Shown here piece by piece: positions 5,247 through 8,962 of a stretch of 8,962 nt of DNA. The stretch's first letter is position 1. Every line of letters starts with the position of its first letter. This stretch comes from UMGS172 sp045648145 (GTDB taxonomy: Bacteria; Bacillota; Clostridia; Oscillospirales; Acutalibacteraceae). The notes below the pieces were generated by a model. It searched no databases, was not told the origin of the DNA, and saw only the letters and a list, made by a program, of their open reading frames with translations. Where the stretch lies: assembly GCA_045648145.1 (NCBI GenBank), contig JAZRNK010000158.1, positions 1-8,962 on the forward strand, in the 5' to 3' direction. The translations under genes were made by a program, and so were the position numbers.

Positions 5247-6227
5247 TTAATATTCAATCAAATCCGAATTAACAAAAGTGTATTTCTGATTGGGATAATT
5301 TTGCGTTTTAATATATTGTTCAGCAAATGCCAACGCAGTTTCCAATTGTTCTTTGAAGTTTTGAGAAATAACTACTTTTAAGAAGCCGGCGTCTGCCCAT
5401 TTTTGATTTTGAGGTGAATTTTCAAAACCAAAGCAATTAACTTTATAGGGCAATTTAAGCTTTTGTATGGCACAGCAAACGTTCGGCGCAAAGCCGTTAA
5501 AAAACGCTATTGAGGAGTAATGCTCTTTTTCAAATGCAGGGGACAACGCCATTGCTATTGACGACGCAAACGATGGAGAGCCAATCTTTAAAGCTATGTT
5601 AAAAACATCAAATGCGATTTTGTTGTCAACAGTTTTAATAAAAGCATTAAACCGAGAGGAAGAGTTGGTGTTTTTGTTGGGCGAAATATCTCTTAAAACC
5701 AACATCTTTGATGAGCGGTCATGGTGCTTGAGAACGTTTTCAGCCAATATTTCACCATCTTTTTCAGGGTTGCTGCCAACGTAGAATGTGTTAACAATGT
5801 TGTGCTGCTCGGTTAAAAATATAATCAATTTATCGTTTGCAAGGTTGCGAACAGTATTTTCAATTTCTGCATTGTTTTGTGTTGCAATTATTATTACGTC
5901 TGCGTTAAGTGAAATTGCTTCGTTAAGATACCGAATGACCGTGTTGTCGTCGCCAAGACGCGAATAACAGTTGTATTTAATGGTGATTTCGGGATTTTTA
6001 GGGCTTAACAATTCACAGTTCCAAAAAAAGTTGGGAACTTCGGGAATAATCACATAAATCATTACAGGCTTTTTCGGCGTTTGTTTGCCCACAAGCTTGT
6101 CTGATTGCAAAAACACACGCTCTCTAAGTTCACTACTCACACCATAACAATGGTTAATAACCTTAGAAACGGTGGCAACACTCGTGTTAGTTGCATCAGC
6201 AATTTTGTGAATTTGTTTGTTGTTCAT
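5247..6227 (-). CDS. LacI/GalR-family transcriptional regulator
   Basis: A 326-residue regulator. An N-terminal helix-turn-helix at about 6-25 (IHKIADATNTSVATVSKVIN) has the ATVSKVIN recognition helix typical of LacI. A periplasmic-binding-protein-like sugar sensor domain runs from about 55 to the end. The usual hinge-helix motif (Y-x-PN-x-x-AR-x-L) after the DNA-binding domain is not recognisable; SDKLVGKQTPKKP stands in its place. Start ATG 6227 is chosen because GGTGAT lies just upstream and LacI proteins begin a few residues before the helix-turn-helix; the longer frame from a TTG at 6278 adds 17 unrelated residues. It is first gene of an operon with GH43 and divergent from the oxidoreductase, so it probably represses both directions and itself. 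The ligand is unknown. Confidence 0.93.
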   Translation of the reverse strand: MNNKQIHKIADATNTSVATVSKVINHCYGVSSELRERVFLQSDKLVGKQTPKKPVMIYVIIPEVPNFFWNCELLSPKNPEITIKYNCYSRLGDDNTVIRYLNEAISLNADVIIIATQNNAEIENTVRNLANDKLIIFLTEQHNIVNTFYVGSNPEKDGEILAENVLKHHDRSSKMLVLRDISPNKNTNSSSRFNAFIKTVDNKIAFDVFNIALKIGSPSFASSIAMALSPAFEKEHYSSIAFFNGFAPNVCCAIQKLKLPYKVNCFGFENSPQNQKWADAGFLKVVISQNFKEQLETALAFAEQYIKTQNYPNQKYTFVNSDLIEY

Positions 6228-6282
6228 AAAATCACCATACATCTTTGGTACATCTTGCACATTGTACGAAACTTGCAATAAT

Positions 6283-6310
6283 AATATACTTAAAATGTAA
6301 ATTCCGTAAA
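6283..6310 (-). promoter_or_regulatory. Candidate promoter of lacI-GH43 operon
   Basis: On the minus strand, TTTACG (6310-6305) and TATATT (6288-6283) are separated by 16 bases; TATTAT two bases further on is an equally good -10. The leader to ATG 6227 would be about 50 bases. The -35 lies inside the inverted repeat at 6296-6316. Confidence 0.45.
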
Positions 6311-6316
6311 TTTACA
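6296..6316. promoter_or_regulatory. Probable LacI-type operator, 21-bp inverted repeat
   Basis: TGTAAATT (6296-6303) and AATTTACA (6309-6316) are perfect 8-bp arms around CCGTA, giving an odd-centred 21-bp site like lac O1. It also contains the perfect palindrome GTAAATTTAC (6306-6315). It lies between divergent lacI and the oxidoreductase gene, over the -35 region of both candidate promoters, so one bound dimer could shut both. Assignment to this LacI protein is inferred from position. Confidence 0.6.
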
Positions 6317-6329
6317 CACTTATTATAAT
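6301..6329 (+). promoter_or_regulatory. Candidate promoter of oxidoreductase-acetyltransferase operon
   Basis: A perfect TATAAT -10 box lies at 6324-6329, with a weak -35 (ATTCCG, 6301-6306) 17 bases upstream inside the inverted repeat. The start would be near 6336, leaving a leader of about 17 bases that still holds the GAAGGAG ribosome site (6337-6343). The poor -35 suggests help from another factor or low basal strength. Confidence 0.5.
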
Positions 6330-6352
6330 TGTGGCTGAAGGAGTTGTCAACA

Positions 6353-7609
6353 ATGAAAAAATTGAGAATAGGCGTTATCGGTGGTTATCGAGGCATGAGT
6401 ATGATTAGCCTTTTGCTTAATAAAAAAGATGCTGAGTTGGTCGCTGTTTGTGATTTTGATGAAACAATTTTAGAGAGAGTCAGAAAAAAGGCAGAGGCAA
6501 ATAACCGTCAGGTTGAATTGTTCAAAAATTATGACGATTTTCTTGAATATGATATGGATGCTGTTGTTCTTGCAAACTATGCCAATGAACATGCACCTTT
6601 TGCAATTAAGGCTTTGAGAAAAGGAATGCACGTTTTGTCTGAGGTTTTACCTTGCGAAACTATGGCTCAGGCAGTAGAATTGATTGAGACGGTTGAAGAG
6701 ACCGGTCTTGTTTATGCTTACGCTGAAAATTATTGCTATATGGACCACTCTTTTGAGATGTGGAAACGTTATAAAAACGGTGATATCGGCGAAATTCAAT
6801 ATGGCGAGGGCGAATATATTCACGACTGTACAGGTATTTGGCCCGATATAACCTACGGTGACCGCAATCACTGGCGTAACCGTATGCACCCCTGCTTCTA
6901 CTGTACACATTCGGTAGGTCCACTGCTTACAATTTCAGGTTTGCGTCCTGTTAGTGTTGTCGGTTTTGAAACCAACCCGAACGAGCAGTTTTTGAGTATG
7001 GGTGATTTCAGAGGCGCAGGAATTGAGATGATTACACTTGAAAACGGTGCGGTTTTGAAGAGTGTTCATGGAGATTTGAAGCGTGAGCCTTGCAGCTATA
7101 ACGTAATGGTTTACGGTAAAAAAGGCATGATGGAGTCGGCAAGATATAACGATAACCGATTCAATATTTATATTGAGGGCGAAGAACTCTGCAAGGGTGA
7201 GTGGGAAAAATATGACCCTGAAAACGAGTTTGACGGAACCTACGAGAAGAAAGAAAGCAACCATTTCGGTGGAGATTTCTATCCTGTACACTTCTTTATC
7301 GAGAAAATTCTCGGCAGAGAGGACGGCAAGTGGTCAATCGACGTTTATACCGCAGTTAATATGGGTATTTGCGGATTGCTTGCATGGCGTTCGGTACTCA
7401 ATGGCAACGTGCCGGTGAAAATTCCCGATTTGAGAAACAAGGAAGAGCGCGACCAGTTCAGAAACGACCACGCTTGTTGTACTCCTGAGGTTGCCGGTGA
7501 CCAGTTGTTGCCACAAACCTCGTTCCCGCATCCTGAAATTCCCGATTCAACCTACGAGCGAGTTCGTGAAATGTATATTGATAGAAAGATTGTCAGAAAG
7601 AGCAGATAA
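6353..7609 (+). CDS. Gfo/Idh/MocA-family NAD-dependent oxidoreductase
   Basis: A 418-residue protein with an N-terminal Rossmann fold: GVIGGYRG (7-14) at the dinucleotide loop and acidic CDFD (33-36) ending the second strand, favouring NAD over NADP. The family's EKP motif is replaced by SEVLP (96-100), without the conserved Lys. AEN (124-126), GEGEYIHD (151-158), NHWR (172-175) and YCTHSVGP (183-190) follow in the sugar-binding domain. The EVP-like motif, EGEYIHD and THxxGP recall GH109-type members of this superfamily, which cleave glycosides by transient NAD oxidation, so it may be a glycosidase or an anhydro-forming/keto-sugar enzyme instead of a simple dehydrogenase. Start ATG 6353 follows GAAGGAG by 9 bases; the in-frame TTG at 6329 lacks one. 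It is first in an operon with the acetyltransferase. Confidence 0.9.
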   Translation: MKKLRIGVIGGYRGMSMISLLLNKKDAELVAVCDFDETILERVRKKAEANNRQVELFKNYDDFLEYDMDAVVLANYANEHAPFAIKALRKGMHVLSEVLPCETMAQAVELIETVEETGLVYAYAENYCYMDHSFEMWKRYKNGDIGEIQYGEGEYIHDCTGIWPDITYGDRNHWRNRMHPCFYCTHSVGPLLTISGLRPVSVVGFETNPNEQFLSMGDFRGAGIEMITLENGAVLKSVHGDLKREPCSYNVMVYGKKGMMESARYNDNRFNIYIEGEELCKGEWEKYDPENEFDGTYEKKESNHFGGDFYPVHFFIEKILGREDGKWSIDVYTAVNMGICGLLAWRSVLNGNVPVKIPDLRNKEERDQFRNDHACCTPEVAGDQLLPQTSFPHPEIPDSTYERVREMYIDRKIVRKSR

Positions 7610-7625
7610 GGAAGGAAAAGCTTAA

Positions 7626-8339
7626 ATGGATAAATTTTTTACTAATGCGTTTGAAAACTTAACCGATAAAGAGGCCTTTTATAAAGCAGTTTTTATGAAT
7701 ACCGATTCGCCCGAGGCTGCTAAATTAAGGGTAGATTATTATAAAACACAACTTAAAAGCATGGGCGAAAACGTACGTATTGGTGTAGGCGTCAAAATCG
7801 TTAATCCTCAATACGTATCCATTGGAAATAATGTTAGAATTTGCGATAACGTAACCATTATTGCCAGAGGACCCGGCGGTGTTACGCTTAGCGACGGCGC
7901 TTGGTTAAACGAGAGGGTTTATCTTGATACCGAAAGTGTAGACACGGGTTATATTAAAATTGGTTATAGAGTTTACATTGGCACAGGCACAACGCTTTTT
8001 GGACATTGTGGTTTAGAGATTGGCAGTCAATCTCTGTTGGCTCAAAATATAACCATTACACCTTATTCGCATATATTTGAAGACCCAGACAAACCGATAA
8101 TTGAGCAGGGCGGACACATGGAGAAGGTTATTATTGGTAAAGACTGCTACTTAGGAATGAACGTTTGCGTTTTATATTCGGCAGACATTGGCGAAGGCTC
8201 GGTAGTAGGCTCGGGCGCTGTCGTGGTAAAACCCATACCGCCATATAGCGTTGCAGTTGGCAACCCCGCAAAAGTTATTCGCAAGAGAGCAAAAGAACAA
8301 AAAAACAAAAAGCAGTGTCGCAAGAGGCGCACTCCGTAA
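7626..8339 (+). CDS. Hexapeptide-repeat (left-handed beta-helix) acetyltransferase
   Basis: A 237-residue acetyl-CoA-dependent O- or N-acetyltransferase of the LacA/Maa/WbbJ type. A helical N-terminus (1-45) precedes hexapeptide turns, such as VSIGNNVRICDNVTI, IKIGYRVYIGTGTTL, LEIGSQSLLAQNITI and VIIGKDCYLGMNVCV. The closing block is ADIGEGSVVGSGAVV...PYSVAVGNPAKVIRKR. His149 in PYSHIFEDPDKPI is the likely catalytic His. It starts 16 bases after the oxidoreductase stop with AAGGAAGG upstream, so it is co-transcribed. The acceptor may be a sugar made or released by its neighbours, as in galactoside acetyltransferase, or a surface-sugar intermediate. After IRKR there is an unusual basic tail of about 16 residues whose last codons lie inside the terminator hairpin. 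Confidence 0.9.
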   Translation: MDKFFTNAFENLTDKEAFYKAVFMNTDSPEAAKLRVDYYKTQLKSMGENVRIGVGVKIVNPQYVSIGNNVRICDNVTIIARGPGGVTLSDGAWLNERVYLDTESVDTGYIKIGYRVYIGTGTTLFGHCGLEIGSQSLLAQNITITPYSHIFEDPDKPIIEQGGHMEKVIIGKDCYLGMNVCVLYSADIGEGSVVGSGAVVVKPIPPYSVAVGNPAKVIRKRAKEQKNKKQCRKRRTP

Positions 8340-8358
8340 AGGAGTGCGCCTCAGTTTT
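8324..8358 (+). terminator. Terminator overlapping the acetyltransferase stop codon
   Basis: A perfect 12-bp stem, GAGGCGCACTCC (8324-8335) with GGAGTGCGCCTC (8341-8352), is followed by AGTTTTATT. The loop GTAAA contains the stop codon TAA (8337-8339), so the final four sense codons form the left arm. A ribosome finishing translation would cover the stem, which may affect termination. Confidence 0.85.
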
Positions 8359-8382
8359 ATTCGCCAAAGACGAAAACAACTG

Positions 8383-8417
8383 AAAAAACCGACTTGTTGA
8401 AACAAGTCGGTTTTTTT
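8383..8417. terminator. Strong bidirectional terminator
   Basis: A stem of about 15 bp, AAAAAACCGACTTGT (8383-8397) with ACAAGTCGGTTTTTT (8402-8416), has a TGAA loop. T-runs are provided on both strands. It backs up the acetyltransferase terminator and can also end transcription of the minus-strand gene that stops at 8513. Confidence 0.92.
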
Positions 8418-8421
8418 GCGA

Positions 8422-8510
8422 AAGAGCGACCAAAAGTAGCATAAGCAAGGGTAAAAACGACCAAAAGTAGTGTGCGTTATCTATTCTACAAATGGGTATT
8501 TGTCGCTCTT
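8422..8510. repeat. Spacer with 13-bp direct repeats inside a 9-bp inverted repeat
   Basis: AAGAGCGAC (8422-8430) is matched by its inverse GTCGCTCTT (8502-8510) at the far end of this 89-base spacer. Inside, CGACCAAAAGTAG occurs twice (8427-8439 and 8458-8470), with a period of 31 bases. A small hairpin, ACAAAT-GGGT-ATTTGT (8488-8503), lies by the right end. No reading frame of note is present. It could be a small intergenic repeat element or the 3' untranslated part of the minus-strand gene. Confidence 0.5.
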
Positions 8511-8512
8511 AA

Positions 8513-8962
8513 TTAGTCCTCTGTCATTATTCTCCAAAACAACTTTTCAGCAATTATATAAGTACTGTGTTCTCCGTTAGTGGAAATCGGTTTTTCTTCC
8601 GTATAATTTATGGGATTGTAACCATCCCAATCCGCCCATACTATCAGCTTGTCATCACGAGTTTTACCAAATAGGTCGCTATGAAAATTCAAATATGCAC
8701 CAAAAATGTCGCAGAAATAATTATCCTCCCAGCCAACAATATTACATTTTCTTACTCCTGTAAAACGCAGTTCAATAGGTTTATTACACTGACTATGTAA
8801 TATCATTTCAATGCTATGCTCAAGCAATCCCTCATTTGCCATAGCACCCTTATCATTAACAAATGCTCCGCTATGATAGTTTATTGAAACTATACAGCTA
8901 TCGTGAAAGCCGTTATATTCGTTCAATAAGTTTTCAATATCAATTTCGTTTGTTACTTCATT
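8513..8962 (-). CDS. Unrecognised small protein, N-terminus outside window
   Basis: The frame is open from the right window edge to TAA at 8515-8513, giving 149 visible residues. A TTG at 8926 is internal, because 12 further codons (NEVTNEIDIENL) precede it without a stop, so the true start lies off the edge. I do not recognise a characterised family. Visible features are an acidic start, GFHDSCIVSINYHSG, a beta-rich centre with WEDNYFCDIFGAYL, KLIVWADWDG, and a C-terminal TYIIAEKLFWRIM. There are no membrane segments or signal. The composition suggests a compact soluble domain. The arrangement FHDS...WAD...AEKLxWR resembles uncharacterised clostridial proteins I have seen, but I assign no role. 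It converges with the acetyltransferase operon across terminators. Confidence 0.75.
   Translation of the reverse strand, partial: NEVTNEIDIENLLNEYNGFHDSCIVSINYHSGAFVNDKGAMANEGLLEHSIEMILHSQCNKPIELRFTGVRKCNIVGWEDNYFCDIFGAYLNFHSDLFGKTRDDKLIVWADWDGYNPINYTEEKPISTNGEHSTYIIAEKLFWRIMTED

Noticed and set aside
6228..6278. TTG start extending the LacI protein by 17 residues
   Set aside because: LacI-family proteins begin just before the helix-turn-helix; a GGTGAT ribosome site lies immediately before the ATG at 6227.
6647..7531. Minus-strand frames opposite the Gfo/Idh/MocA gene
   Set aside because: Codon patterns and motifs support only the plus-strand frame; the opposite frames have no recognisable domain or start signal.
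8147..8405. Minus-strand frames over the acetyltransferase end and terminators
   Set aside because: They cross one or two strong terminator hairpins and mirror the hexapeptide-repeat coding sequence.

Overview
The window looks like a chromosomal segment of a low-to-mid GC, Gram-positive, probably spore-forming member of the Clostridia (gut Oscillospiraceae/Ruminococcaceae type). The evidence is the GGTGAT/AAGGAG ribosome-binding sites, TTGACA/TATAAT promoters, many hairpin-plus-T terminators, a clostridial-type glycogen phosphorylase and a SpoIIQ-like M23 protein. This lineage call is inference; there is no rRNA or other marker in the window. No tRNA, CRISPR array, transposase or phage gene was seen.

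Layout. (1) 2-1678, +: C-terminal two thirds of glycogen phosphorylase (glgP), cut by the left window edge, then two back-to-back terminators. (2) 1764-1961: a short stretch with a possible 15-codon micro-ORF that abuts a third terminator-like hairpin, then the leader of the next gene. (3) 1962-2705, +: membrane-anchored, SpoIIQ-like M23 metallopeptidase, followed by a strong hairpin. (4) 2706-3060: 355 bases without a gene. They hold a hairpin, a pyrimidine-rich tetranucleotide tract, 19-bp direct repeats spaced by two helical turns, and a near-consensus sigma-A promoter. (5) 3061-4284, +: cytoplasmic CE15 (glucuronoyl-esterase-type) alpha/beta hydrolase. (6) 6227-4325, -: a LacI-family regulator followed by a GH43 enzyme of the exo-beta-1,3-galactanase type. 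This pair converges on the CE15 gene across a 40-bp gap filled by a bidirectional terminator. (7) 6353-8339, +: a Gfo/Idh/MocA NAD-dependent oxidoreductase and a hexapeptide-repeat acetyltransferase, divergent from lacI. The shared promoter region carries a 21-bp inverted repeat placed over both -35 regions. (8) 8324-8512: two strong terminators and a small repeat-bearing spacer. (9) 8513-8962, -: C-terminal part of an unrecognised small protein, cut by the right edge.

Working model (inference). Regions 5-7 form a small LacI-controlled carbohydrate module. It handles imported plant or host oligosaccharides inside the cell: ester cleavage by CE15, removal of terminal galactose or a related sugar by GH43, oxidation-dependent chemistry by the Gfo/Idh/MocA protein, and acetylation by the hexapeptide transferase. 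None of these proteins has a visible signal peptide, and the window has no transporter. glgP and the SpoIIQ-like gene appear to be separate transcription units with no evident tie to the module.
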